From Undaria pinnatifida (Eukaryota; Sar; Phaeophyceae; Laminariales; Alariaceae), in contig JABAKD010000007.1 in assembly GCA_012845835.1 (NCBI GenBank), positions 5,533,358 through 5,597,357 on the forward strand: a stretch of DNA of 64,000 nt, read 5' to 3'. Both the position numbers and the translations under genes were made by a program. The first letter of the stretch is position 1; each line of letters begins with the position of its first letter. Of this stretch, positions 23,761 to 35,560 are shown piece by piece. Below the pieces are notes generated by a model. It did not search any database, was not told the origin of the DNA, and saw nothing but the letters and a program-made list of their open reading frames with translations.

Positions 23761-24566
23761 CACAATACGCCCACGAAGAAGATGCGAACCGTTCTATCGT
23801 ACGTAATCTCTTATACGATGCAGATCGACGTCAACTTTCACACTGAAACATACAGAAAAAAAAACGAAATTTAGGCGCGATCCTATTGAAGTTCGTTGGG
23901 GGAAACGGCGTTGTCCGACCCACGTTATATTCTTGAGAATGGCTTTTCCGATAAAAACGAACAGACTAGATTTACGTTCGAACGAAAGGCATTTACCTGG
24001 GACGACATTCTTTTCTACGTTTGGCCATGGCTATCAATCATCAAAAAATATACCTCGTTCCTGGTATAATGAAAGTAGCAATAGGTGTTCTCGATAAACT
24101 GGTCATACACAAGAAATCGGCATTCTTTCGAGCGGGTCTCCCCCCCCCCCCCCCTCCCCCATTTTTTTTGCCGTCTCTGTGACGAAAGCTACGCGCGGTA
24201 GGGAGGTCACCTCTGAGGTATTTCGTTGCAGGCGCTTGGGGTTGCTCGCGCGAGTAATTCCCCCGTTCTTTTGCGGTCTCAAGCTTTCGTGCTCTCGATT
24301 AACTTATATTTTCAATCAGCAATCGAGTCGGTTAATCTATGACTCTGCGGCAAAACGTTCGCCGAACGTCGTTTTGCCAGTGAGTTCCTGCGTCACTCGT
24401 GCGAGTGAGGAAAACGTCATTCCCGGAGTAGTGGAAAGGGGAATAGCCCCGCGTATCTTGCCTTGGTCGTATCACGGTTGTCTTCGAACTGCCGACAAAG
24501 ATGATGGGAGGGTGGGTACCCAAATACATGACAGGGTTTTATTTTCACCACTCACACCAGTGATCT

Positions 24567-24601
<35 letters not shown>

Positions 24602-24795
24602 GCTGTTGTTGTTGTCCGCACATAAATCGTACAATAATCAAGTCCGGGTTTACAGGACAGGGTCCAGTCACTCTGGAGTGGAGGAATATCCCTGACAAAA
24701 GAAACACAAACAATACCAAAGATGGTCCATGAATACCTGGTATATCGTAGCTAACGTAGTTCGTTCCTCCGCCTTCAATATCTAGTCAACATATA
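23761..24795. other. No gene; (GTT)n at 24568-24615
   Basis: Non-coding by my reading. A C-run lies at 24140-24157, palindromic CTCGCGCGAG and CACTCGTGCGAGTG motifs near 24245 and 24392, and a (GTT)n tract at 24568-24615 that gives a spurious valine-rich ORF end. Confidence 0.5.
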
Positions 24796-24985
24796 ATAAC
24801 TCGTAATGCGTGCGATCGGAGTATCACACACAGCTTGCAAAGATGAGTTTCGACGAAATCTTCGATCTCACAGCTGGAGTGTATTTTCATTTTTTCAAAT
24901 AATATCACACACAGCTTGCAAAGATGAGTTTCGATGAAATCTTCGATCTCACAGCTGGAGTGTATTTTCATTTTTTATAAGAATA
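24796..24985 (+). repeat. Family X 3' end, tandemly doubled
   Basis: A ~100-bp X end (GCGATCGGAGTATCACACAC to ATTTTCATTTTTT) is followed at once by a second ~80-bp copy starting TATCACACACAGCTTGC. The two differ by one or two bases, so the duplication is young. Confidence 0.8.
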
Positions 24986-26048
24986 AATGTGAAATCTGGA
25001 GTCAGCCTCTGATGTGTCACGCCCTGCACTTTACTGGAAATATTAGTTCAGGCGATATTTCTTGCACAGCGTACCTTGCGATTCCACTGCAGGTTCATGT
25101 TGAAAATCTAGGCAACATGAGAGGTTTAGACTGCAACGGTACGTGGGTCACTTGGGCGAGCTATTCCGAAATATTGCGAGAAACGGCTTCAAAAGAGACT
25201 CTCCTACCGCAGCCTGGATGTTCCAATGTGCATGTGTGCCGCTTCGATTTCCTAGTTGTGCGGTGGGCAGCTGTTAGTAACTAACTGTGTTTCTTTGTGT
25301 AAAGTTGGAGTATATTTACTGTTGAAATATTCTTGGTACCTAGTTTCGATACAGACGAAAATATAATACCATTTTCACTCGCCAACGAACGGAAGCCAAT
25401 TATAAGTGTTAGTATATTGTCTAATCAACTGTTCTATCTCTGGGCCAGTAACAGGTCGGTGTCGGTTTTTTAGCCCGGGTATTACGCTCCATGACATTCC
25501 GACTGGGGTTCACAAGAGCTAGCCCATGGTACTCTGAAAAGCCGGTCCGTTGCACTTTGTGCAACATGTGAGCTCCCACAACGCTGTAAAAGCCACAGCC
25601 TGTACCAAATGTTCCCGGCTCTTTTTGTACTAGACCAGCTGTCTTGCACTGGTGTTGCTTGTTATAAAACCTGTCCACTAACAACAGCGATGGTGTTCAA
25701 GCGACATTCAAACATATGCGTGGGGCTTGTAAACCTGGACGATCCATCAGCAAGCAGGCCGCGAGTCGTAAAGTTAGCGTTTCCGCCCAATTTCAATAAC
25801 GTACCACGGGCTTTCCACAACCGACGCTGAATCCAACGTGCGCTTCGCCCGACTAAGGAGTATAGCTGTTGCTTTGCGGCATTTCTGTTTCGGGATGATG
25901 GGGGGCACCTTCACGTTGAAGTGGTTGAAGCCGTTAGGATTCTCTGAGCTGCTAACTTGAGGAGCTCAACATCTTACCAGAATGATGACACAGCCGTGGC
26001 TTCGAAATCATTCGTTTTCGCAATCCGACCAGCGTTGGTATTCGCCTG
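24986..26048. other. No gene recognised
   Basis: Short ORFs on both strands (for example 24934-25284 plus) overlap the family X end and have no recognisable domain. Nothing supportable. Confidence 0.35.
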
Positions 26049-26071
26049 TAGTGCTAAAACAAACACACTTT

Positions 26072-26329
26072 GGACGCGTGCTACGACGGAGATGCGCCAC
26101 ATTTTTTCGGGGGTTCCCTCAATTTGGGAGCTTAAGACATACCTCTCTCAAAAGCTGATTTAGATAAAACCAAAAAAACTGCTATCGGATAAAAAATCTC
26201 ATGGCCGAGGTACACGACGAGAATCATGCGAAATTCTCGATTTATTTCCGGCGACTCTGCGTTAAGGATGCCCGTGGTTCAGAAACCGTTTCAGACGGAA
26301 AGCGTCACGCCTATCTTAGGATATCTCGC
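26072..26329. mobile_element. MITE of the GGACGCGTGCTACGATAGAG family, copy 3, with 22-bp flanking repeats
   Basis: The left end is GGACGCGTGCTACGACGGAG and the right end, reverse-complemented, is a diverged version containing CCTAAGATAGGCGTGACG. The element is bracketed by direct repeats 26049-26070 and 26330-26351 that differ by one base (core GTGCTAACACAAACACACTT). That is long for a target duplication, so it may instead be part of a pre-existing tandem repeat. Confidence 0.6.
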
Positions 26330-26441
26330 TAGTGCTAACACAAACACACTTCATGCAAAAGTGATTATACTTCACAAATAGCTCCATACCGGAGGTGTCC
26401 AACCGGTGGCGAAACTTCTACACTAAAAATCGCAACCCTTA

Positions 26442-27238
26442 GGCCATTTCTTATACAGTCGGATTCCGCCAGTCGAAAATGGCCCTTTTCGACTAGACTG
26501 TTTTTCGACTGGATTATTCTGGTCCTTCTTCTTTTCGTTAGTCGAGTCGATTTTATGTTTTTGGTGCTATTCGTGAACGTTGTTGGTGTGAGGGACTACT
26601 GCTATATGGCGCTCGAAACTCGGTTGGCAGCTTTGTGCTTTGAGTTTTCCTCGCAAGCAACGCGTGCTTCACGGGCGACGAACTTTCGTCCAAGCGGGTT
26701 GGTGGCATTGGGCTTAGCCGAAAGCTGCCAAAGCTACGTTCGTGGCGTTGCACTCAGCCGAGAACCGCAAAAGCTGCAGCAAGCGTAGGCGTTGTTGGCA
26801 AAATGGCATCGATACCGCGCCTTACTGCTATCGTGTGATACCACCTGCTGGCGAGCGGAGCTAGGAGTGCGCCACGCTAACCTGCGGCGAGAAGCAACAG
26901 CAGTAATAATAGTTAAAGCAGCGTCGGCGCTGTTGTATGGTACTGCTGCGTGGTACCTGATATGGGTTTGTAGACGTGCAGGTGTGTGTTTCGTGGTGGC
27001 ATGAGCGATTCGATGGGTAAAAAAAACAGGTGTAAAACTTCTTCAACTGAGTTTTTCGACTAACAGATCCAGTCGAAAAAGTCAAGTTTTTCAACTGGAT
27101 CCCCCAGTCGGAAAACTCAGTCCAAAAAGGTTGAGTCGAAAAGGCTCTTTTTCGACTGCGTAAGAAAGCCCGATTAGGCTTCAGTCGAAAACGACCGTTT
27201 CCGACTGACAAATCCGACTGTAGTATAAGTAAATGGCC
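26442..27238. mobile_element. PIF/Harbinger-like non-autonomous element, 797 bp
   Basis: Flanked by TTA on both sides (26439-26441, 27239-27241). Inverted ends begin GGCCATTTCTTATACAGTCG on the left and GGCCATTTACTTATAC on the right strand. TTA duplications with GG-starting ends are typical of PIF/Harbinger. Both ends carry many copies of CAGTCGAAAA in either orientation. The interior (26560-26990) is GC-richer and holds no complete ORF. Confidence 0.85.
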
Positions 27239-27850
27239 TTACGGTCGGACGAGTATTTACTCCCGTTGTCAACGCTTTTCTGTGTTGTATGCGTTGGCCA
27301 TATGGGATTTCTCATGCGCGACATAGCTTATTATTCTTTTTTTTAACAGGCTTTGGGTGATGTTAATCGGTCGTCATCATGTGAGAAGTTTCCTAACAGA
27401 AAAGGAAGTTGTGTGTTCACCTTCAGATCGTAGCGAACTTCGCCCTTTTTCTTCATGTTTCTCATCCTACTTATTTTCCTAGCATTACTCGCGTGCTCCC
27501 TACCTGAAGTGACTTAGATTCGGGGTAACGATAGAAGGCCCTCCTCTCGCCTCCCCGATACGGTACGTGCCTTCATTTTTTTCGCGAGAATAATTCAAAG
27601 TTTTCATCACATGTCCACTCGAGTCCAGTTGTACTGACTCTATTGAAGTCGTCCCATGATTACGAAATATTTCCTTTCCGGAGTCCCAAGGCGGTGAACC
27701 GCTTGTTATAACTACACCTTCTAGTACAGGTGTGGGCACAAGAAAAAATAGTTCGGATTTTTGCGAAAGTAATGGTGGAGTATAGATGTTGTTTTAGCAT
27801 AACGGAGATACACCATTAAGTAGCTTTCTTCTCACCAGGATGCGATGCTG
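27239..27850. other. No gene recognised
   Basis: Short ORF 27500-27739 (minus) has no domain. I see no repeat or signal to report. Confidence 0.3.
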
Positions 27851-28756
27851 CTATCTGCCTCCCGGGTCGGTGATGCACGGCGTTATGTCAGCGTCTGACG
27901 CAATGAAAGAAAAAACCTTTCTGAACAGCCCAAGCGAATAGGCCTTGTTCAGACACAGCCGCCACCCATCACCTCTCCCACTTTCAAAAAAGGCGAAGAC
28001 GCGTATTTGTTGGCAGTCCACAGGGAACGGGATTTTGGTCGGTTGGGTGCCGCCCCTGGGCGCCATGCGGTGGTCTCTGGTCAGGAAAGGCACGTAATCA
28101 CAGTCCTCTTCCTTTTCACCGTCATCTTCCCTTATATTCTTGTCGTCGTGGTCACTATCGCCCTGCCCTTCATAGTCACCGCCCCTGCTGCAATAGTCGT
28201 CCTTGTCAGCACCATCCTCTTTGTCCGCGTTTCTCTCCTTTGCCTCGCTGGTTCCCGTTGCTGGCCCCTTCTGTGGATCCTCTGTCGCTCCGCTCATAAC
28301 CTCTGGAGGGAGCACTTTGTCGCCAATGTTGTCGTGGTCAAGATGGTGGATCATGGAGACGACAAGCCGCTCTAAACACTCTTTAGTCCTCTTCTTTGTG
28401 TTGTGTTTCGTGTTTTCTTCAACCACCCAAAACGAAACGCGGTAAGCGCTCTGGTTGCCCAAGACAATCCGCGGTTCCGTGTCTCGATAGCCGGCATAAC
28501 GCTGATGGGCCAACGATTGGAGGCCAGGGCGCACGGTTTTATCACCTTTACTCATAGAAGAGCCCATCGGAACGATGCAGACGCGTGCCCTCCCTGCCGT
28601 GTGTCCCCTGTCCAAATTTCGTTGGCACCTATCAGGCGGGGTATGCAGGCCGTGGGAGTGAGGGGAGGGGGGTGGAAATCCACAAGTTTGTGTTTTTTTA
28701 ACGTGCCACGGTGAATTTACGGCCATCGATGCCACTGTAATCCTTGCAAAATCCAC
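27851..28756 (-). CDS. Hypothetical protein with acidic low-complexity centre
   Basis: The longest non-repetitive ORF in the window: 301 codons, starting at an ATG at 28756 (minus). Residues about 1-60 are Pro/His-rich. About 100-160 has mixed hydrophobic character (VSFWVVEEN, LERLVVSMIHHLDHD). About 165-225 is strongly acidic with runs of Asp, Glu and Lys. About 250-301 is hydrophobic/aromatic (IRVFAFFESGRGDGWRLCL). There is no signal peptide, membrane segment or motif I recognise. It may be one exon of a host gene, a transposon-captured fragment or a chance ORF. No neighbouring gene gives context. Confidence 0.4.
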   Translation of the reverse strand: MDFARITVASMAVNSPWHVKKTQTCGFPPPSPHSHGLHTPPDRCQRNLDRGHTAGRARVCIVPMGSSMSKGDKTVRPGLQSLAHQRYAGYRDTEPRIVLGNQSAYRVSFWVVEENTKHNTKKRTKECLERLVVSMIHHLDHDNIGDKVLPPEVMSGATEDPQKGPATGTSEAKERNADKEDGADKDDYCSRGGDYEGQGDSDHDDKNIREDDGEKEEDCDYVPFLTRDHRMAPRGGTQPTKIPFPVDCQQIRVFAFFESGRGDGWRLCLNKAYSLGLFRKVFSFIASDADITPCITDPGGR

Positions 28757-30642
28757 CAGGCAATAGAAAAAAGGTATACGGCGTGGTGTACATCCTTAGA
28801 GTCATCATCATCGTCCAAAATAAACCGCGCATGGTAGGAACTACAGACACACCAGATCATGCCAATCACATGCTGCCCCGTATGGAGGGTACCATATTAC
28901 AAAATTACAATACCATATGTATCAGACAATCCCCGTCGTTATATAGACCTGCTCGAGGGTTGTTTGACACTCTACAGCAGTAGCAGTAGTATAGATAGTT
29001 GTTGTTTCACGCTGTTGTGTGCCAACAAAACAGTTCCGCACCGTTACCCGTATCGGTTGTGTGGCTTCATGACTGGCAGTGACGTCTCCCAAAAACTAAG
29101 ACGCTTGTCCGGTCTCGTATTACGAAATCTCAACGTGTGTTCATGAAGGACGTTCAAGTTGTTGTCGTTATTCCCATCCACGATCTGCATCCAGCGCAGC
29201 AGTCAGTGCCCATGCTAAGGCCCCGTCCCCGAGAGACATAAACTCAGCACACATGGTCTATACAACAAGGCAGAGATGCATGCCGACTACAAATAGAGAG
29301 TAAAAATATGTTCGGTTGATCCACGCAGAACACAATCAACACGAAGTATTTAGAACGTTAAAATGATTTATCTCGCACCTACACGCTACATGAACTGAAA
29401 ATAGAATAGGCTTCATTCAGCTGTGAGATGGACCATTTCATTGTTTTATCATATATATATCTTACATATTTGCATTTTGCGTGTGATGTATTGATCGAGC
29501 GTGTTACGATACAGGTCGATTACTCCCCCGCTGATGCTAGGGTCACCGGACCTATCTATCAAACTCAGCCTTGTTTTGCGCACGAAAACACTTGAAACTA
29601 GTATTATTGACAGGGAGAAAACAATACATCTCTGGAGTTCAGTGTGCATACAATATGTATGTAGTCTATATTAGTCTGAGTTTACTTTTTGCGATGGGCG
29701 ACTTCGGTCTACCGCGTTTGTACGCCCCGGTGATGCCTCACGTGTACTCATTCCCTGCTTAGGTGAAAAGCTAGCCGAACCCAGCCCAGGACTGACGCTC
29801 GGGTTGTTAGTGCTGTCGACCCACGATGCAGAATGCGGCGTGGACGTCGATCGCTGTTGTTGTTGGTAAGTGATCTCTGTTCTGCTCTTGACGCATATGA
29901 ACACGCACGCTGGCACACCGGCATTGATCGAGTGGAGACCGACGAGCGAGATGTGTCGTTCTGCATCTCAGGGATATGGTGGTGCACTTGATCCTGGAGC
30001 TTTTGGAACCTCCATCTCACACATTCCCGTCTTTAACACATAAACTAAAGCTTAGATTAAAAACGCCAGGCCCCTGCACCCCAAGTAAAGAAGAATATTG
30101 GTATGAGACATCGTAATCGAAAGTGCTGTCCATGTCGTGTAGCCGTTTTCTTTTTTCACTACTCGTGAGCGCCTCCATGACGATGTATGGATAGCGCACC
30201 CGCGGGCCACATATATATATATATATATAGAATACACCGTGTGACTAATATTTTCTTGATCTGCGAGAGTGCACGAACTTCACCGTTTCTTAGTCCTAGA
30301 TGTCGCTAACAGCATACATACTGAAAAATAATAAAATCAAAGCTACAGTAGGTAGGTTGAATCTAAGGCTTCGCGTTGTAGTGACCTCAGAGACAGAAGC
30401 GCGAGAGGCTACAGGACACCGGCAACGATAGTGGCGTCAACTCGAGGGCCTCGTTTGCCACCGCCTCACTCTTAATCGCGAGCGTTTGCCCACTTGACTT
30501 CTGTGCGTGTTTTCTTTAGTTCCGTTGTTAACGGCTCCCTACCTTGTTTTTGTTACGTTTCGCCAACAGAACCTTTTAAAGTCCGGTCTTAAGTGGCATA
30601 CAAAATCTAAACATGGTGCTAGTGAATAGGTGAATACCCCCC
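28757..30642. other. No gene recognised
   Basis: Short ORFs only. A (TA)n run lies at 30208-30228. I see no structured feature otherwise. Confidence 0.35.
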
Positions 30643-30690
30643 GAGGCGTCCTACGATAGAGGTGTCACTTGCTTTTCGTGTGACACGAGT
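30643..30690 (+). repeat. Single end of the GGACGCG-type MITE family
   Basis: AGGCGTCCTACGATAGAGGT matches the terminal repeat of the copies at 12421, 13781 and 26072, and the next bases (GTCACTTG) also fit. I could not find a matching inverted end nearby, so it is probably a truncated copy. Confidence 0.5.
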
Positions 30691-30904
30691 TTGGATTGGC
30701 CGGGCTCCATGACCCCAAATCGATAGAAGTTTGCTCATTTTCTTTCCTCATTTTTTTCGTTGTATACCTAGGCCATGGAATTGGTTCACATCGGGACTGA
30801 ATCTAAGATAGACCCCGTCACAACCAGTCAGTGATATTGTTTTTGTAAACGTTCCATGGCTGCACGACACAAGGAAATAGGCTACTGAGAAACGCACATG
30901 CATG

Positions 30905-31068
30905 CCATTTTTTCTCTTGCGCAAAGATCTGTCGATCGATGACGTCATGGTGTAGAGGGACACCGCACTTCAGGAGATACGACCGGGAGCTGGTTTCGAA
31001 ACCGGCGAATATGTAAAAGAATAGTTAGGTGGGCTTCCGTAGAACGACTCTCCGTTATCTTACAAACT
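30905..31068 (-). mobile_element. Family Y MITE, partial, inverted
   Basis: In reverse orientation it shows GATGACGTCATGG, CAGGAGATACGACCGGGAGC, GGTTTCGAAACCGGCG and the end CTTCCGTAGAACGACTCTCC. It corresponds to the 5' half of copies 19523 and 43886; the other half is missing. Confidence 0.65.
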
Positions 31069-34000
31069 TTTAGTTGTTCCACACACCAGTTTGTCCTCGT
31101 GTTGTATTAGCTGCTTCAGAAAACAAAATGCGCACCTCTGCCGGCTACCCGAGGCTCCCTTAGCGTGACTTTATAGGCCGGGTTTAGGTAAAAAAAAGAA
31201 CACTGTGTACACTGCCATGCAACTGATGACTGCTCTCTGACAAACCAATCACTCCGGAGACAACTTTTACATACCTCGGTCTTGTGCGGCCTAAATTCAT
31301 AGCCGAACATAAGGGTAAAACGAATTCTATTATATAGATAGACGTACCGCACGTTTTGGCGAGAATGATTTGTGGAGGACAAGATCGCTCCATTCAATCA
31401 ACAACGGTCAACAATTCGCTCCCGTTCAGCCCAAAATTCAACGCTTTAGAAGTTCGATAGCCCCCGGGCTCGTTCATCGGGCTCTCCTCTCGGATTTCTC
31501 ACAACCACCTCTTGGTTAAGTCACAAAGATCCCTACGTAACCGGCATTGCCTGGAATGAATGGCTCACCCTACATTAGGAATGCCGGTAGAATCCTTACG
31601 CACCCCGTACCAAGTAAGGAAATGCAAATACGAAAAGTCTTCGGATTGTTCGCACCCCCACAATTAACCAAAATGCATCCTTGCCAGAAAAAAATAGCTT
31701 GCGACAAATTGTTGATGTATACCAGGGTAGAAACTTCAAGGCCTGCCACTATTGAGGCCACCACTCACTATTGGTGCTCGTGTGACATGGCTGGCGTTTT
31801 TTCAAGGCAACGATATTCTGCTCGTGAAATCACGAACTGCCTTTGTACGCGAAAAACAGGTTGTACTACTACTGTACCCAACTTTTTCGTGTCGTTCTTG
31901 ATATACGACAATAGTACCTTGTCGGGAAAAAACTAGGGCTTGATGTAATAGGAGCCGGCTGAGTTCGGGGTGCGCACAACTCGCGCCGCAGGGGTTTCAG
32001 CCGTGCGTAGGAGGCTGGAGGGTCGCCGGAACAGCGCGGTAGGGCGCATTTCACGTAGGGGCGGGGTAGGACGAATTCGACGTAGGGGCCGCTGGAGTCA
32101 ATCCGTGACGAAAACTGCATGAACGTGTGCCGAAGAAAGTTTACGGGGGTGTGTTTGTTCGTCCACGTCGTTTGTGCAGGGATACACGCGTGACAATACG
32201 CCGTAAAACCAGAAACATGGTCCATAAACGATGTAGTATTTTCCTCTGGTGAAGCCAAAACGCGTAAGATCGGACCTCCAGCATGACGGGACGCCTCCAC
32301 CGGGTTACTCCGGGTCCTTCACCGCCGAGGCTCTCCGGGGGCTCCCCGGCGGTGCTCCCTACTCGACCGCGGAAAGGGCAGGGGTCGCGGATTCGCCACG
32401 ATCACCAGTGCAGTGGTCGGGTCAAGCGTAGTTGCATATGACGGAGCCAGTACATACAGGACTGGCCAGAGCTACCAGGGCCCAGCCCTACTAGTTAATG
32501 TTATATCCCCGTTTAAAGCGATAAGGTAGTAATAGTATGTGTACCGGCGAAATAGGAGAGGGACTCTGCTCCTGAAAAACATTTATTTAACGATATGAGC
32601 GGCATGTTCACGCGGGAATGAGACAGACGTGCGCTACAACTATAAATCGTGCAGCATCACGGCACGGCACGCCCAGTAGAACAAAAAAAGGCTCAAACAG
32701 CTTCCTTCCATTTCACCCGCTCTTTTAGCCATACTTCTCGTGAAGTGTAATATTTTCTCTGATGTGCAGTGCCGGCCCTCTCCCGATAACCTGAAGTTGA
32801 TTTCCGTCCCGACTGGGATATCTGTTCTGAACGCGCGAAATATGATGTAAATATGTACTAGGTATGTTACACAGCCCTCGTCGAGCACCAAGAATATAAT
32901 TCTCCCTAATAGCGCACACCCAGTTTCCACATTTTCGACTACAAGCTTGGTCATAAAATGAAAAATATAACACGTTTTTTCACCCGTATTTTTGTACCGA
33001 CCGGACGGCACCAGCTTGGTTATTTCCGGGTGTTTATGGCGTCCTCCATCCCCTCCCCCCCCAAAAAAGTCTCTGTATCTGTATGGAAACCACAAATTGT
33101 GGTTCAGTTGGGGGTTTGGGGAAGGTGAGGCATTCGCTGCCAAGAAGTACCACCAGGCCGGGAGTGGGGGCGTACGCGGGCGGTGTTGTTTTGTACCACC
33201 AAGAAGTTTGGCGCTGGTTTCAATAGCATTCACTCGTGCTTATGATACATCATTGCGTCCAGTGTGATGCACAATAGGTGGGTGGATTTGTGGGTGGCGC
33301 GTCCCGGGAGCAAACAATCTGTTGTGTCATTATTAGCTAACAGATAATCAGAAATGCGATGATCAGTCATCTATAAGTCAATGAATCAACACAAGCAGTC
33401 CGTTCTCCCATCTGCTTTGCATCCTCTTTCTCGCTAGTACCACCGGGTAATACAGCTTGAAAACGATTTCATTTTTCTTCCTCTGGGAAAAACTGAACCT
33501 CGACCACTTTTCCTTTAGCGTGTTGAATTTTCATTGATTCTGTAAGCCCTCACCCATTTTTAATCCGTTGAGAATGAGAAGCAGACTCCGCTCGACGTCC
33601 TGCTGCATTCGTTTGTTCATGTTTCATGCTCTAGGTGCTCGTCTATAAGCCGCACGCTGCACGCCAATGACTCATATTGAATAATATGGCGCAACAACAA
33701 AGAAAAAACGCCGTTTTCTCGCGTGATGTGTTTTGTGCGCGTTGCTGTGGGTGTTCTACGTACGTATATTTTGTGACGTGCCGCCGGTGGCGCGCACTCA
33801 AAAATTACGTTTTGTTCTTTATGTGAGTACGAACGTAGCGACTAAACAGTTTCGAATGTACATTTACCAATCGAACAACCCAATGGAAAAATCTTAATCT
33901 CGTTTTTGGTTATGTCCTCTTCAAATAACCGAATAACGGAAAACATTCTTCCGTCTGTTCGCAGATAACTGACCTATCCCAAAATTGGCTTGGGTGCTCA

Positions 34001-34080
34001 TCACTGATTGTAGTTAGGTGACACCAACGTATGATCATCTCGAGGCGAAATAGTTTCCACATACAAATTGATATGTCGCG
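31069..34080. other. No gene recognised; diverged repeat at 32640-33000
   Basis: 32640-33000 (GCATCACGGCACGGCACG, CAGTGCCGGCCC) is related to 4560-4800 and is an old dispersed repeat. The 197-codon minus-strand ORF across it (32640-33233) shows no domain. A GC-rich patch 32270-32430 carries a 60-codon ORF without recognisable family. The rest is unannotatable. Confidence 0.35.
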
Positions 34081-34480
34081 CCCCCCCCCCCCCCCCCCCC
34101 TCCCCGCCCCCCGCCCCCCCCCAACCTCGCCCCACTTTTGATCAAAATCAGCCCCCCACGTCCTTCAAAATTCCGCCCTCCCCTCGCTGGTTTTTGACTT
34201 ACAGGATTCACTTGATAAACTGATGCACTTTCTTCCACAGCTGTCAGATTTTGTCTCCCTTAGAAACGGGTTTTATAGTTTCCGCGCACAGACTGACTAA
34301 CGTCACCCGGTTGAACCTGATAGCTACACTGTAGTTGCAAGGGGAGTCGCCGACCCTATATCCTTAATGAGGACATGCAACCCGTTATACGCGCGATCGG
34401 AGTATCACACACAGCTTGCAAAGATGAGTTTCGACAAAATATCCGATCTCACTGCTGGGATGTCGTTTCATTTTTGATTC
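34080..34480 (+). repeat. Family X copy
   Basis: Begins in a ~20-base C-run and continues through GACTTACAGGATTCACTTGA and the CACACAGCTTGCAAAG 3' tip, ending near 34480. It aligns with 760-1085 and 38000-38350. Confidence 0.8.
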
Positions 34481-34899
34481 TTAAATTTGGTGTTGTGTCG
34501 TACGCCCATGTGGCTGTGTGTATTATACTACCATGAACCTAATGTGTTATTTTGGGTATATTGGGGACCTGCATTTTTAGCATAGAGGTAAAACATTTTG
34601 TTCCCATCCATCCAACTCCTTCGCCCCCGCCCCCCCCGTCTTGCCGCCGTACTAACCCTTCAACGCGCGCCTCCTTTTCCCTTCCCTGAATAAAAGTTCG
34701 CCGAAGTTTCATACGCTACCCGACAGATGAAGGAAAATATATACCTTTCACGTCATATATCCATGCAGTATAGCTTCGAATATTCATAGTGTATTATACC
34801 GTTTACTGCAACAACAAGAGTCTCAGCCAACTCCTTCCCCCCTCCCCTCTCCGCTGCTCGCACAATCGTCTGCAAAGCATCTCACCCCCGTGCTGCGAG

Positions 34900-35560
34900 C
34901 TGCTATTCATTTTTGGGATCTGCCCCCCCCCCCGATCCCCCCCCTGCCCTTGACCCCCCCCCTTCCCCCCTCCCCCCCTCCCCTTGCCTGTTATTCGACT
35001 ACAACAACAACAGGAGCAGGATTAACATTTTGGGCTTGTTGGCGCTTTCTACAATCATCGGTTGTCGTCTCTTTCCCAAACGGGTTCTATTGTTTCCTTG
35101 CACAGGTTGATTTACGCCACCCTGTTGACAATGATACGAGCTGCTACTACGGTACGAGTGATGCTACGATAGCCCCCCCCCAAACACCATCGATTCTCCC
35201 TAACGAACGTTTCATGGCTGATCGACATGAGGAATGATGATACGAAATAAATTAATCTTTATGCATTCCCTTGTTTGCGAAAGACGGTCGAACGATGACG
35301 TCGGGGGGGCAAGGGTCACCGTAGTTCAAGAGATTCGGCGGGGAGCTGGTTTCAAATTCGGCGATTTAGTTTCTAAAGATGGGGGAGGACAACCGACAAC
35401 GACTGGTAAACTGTTGTAGTAGTTTCTATGGGAGTGGCCGACCCATATCCTTAATGAGGGCACGCACTCAGGAATACGCGCGATCGGAGTATTACACACA
35501 GCTTGCAAGGAAGAGTTTTTTTTCGGAATCATCGATCTCAGCTGGAGGAGGAGTCGTGCA
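34900..35560 (+). repeat. Family X copy split by a family Y insertion
   Basis: 34924-35147 is the diverged C-rich and middle part of X (TGTTATTCGACTACAAC, CCACCCTGTTGACAATGAT). The X sequence resumes at about 35425 (GAGTGGCCGACCCATATCCT) and runs to the 3' tip at about 35560. Between them lies an inverted family Y element, so Y inserted into X. Confidence 0.7.
35148..35395 (-). mobile_element. Family Y MITE, inverted, nested in family X
   Basis: Starts with GCTACGATAGCCCCCCCCC, continues AACGAACGTTTCATGGCTG, and later shows ACGATGACGTCG, GGGGAGCTGGTTTCAAATTC and CGGCGATTT. The landmark order is the reverse of the plus copies. The far terminal repeat is degraded. Confidence 0.65.

Noticed and set aside
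30958-31020. tRNA T-loop-like GGTTTCGAAACC
   Set aside because: It is the internal landmark of family Y, present in other copies without tRNA features.
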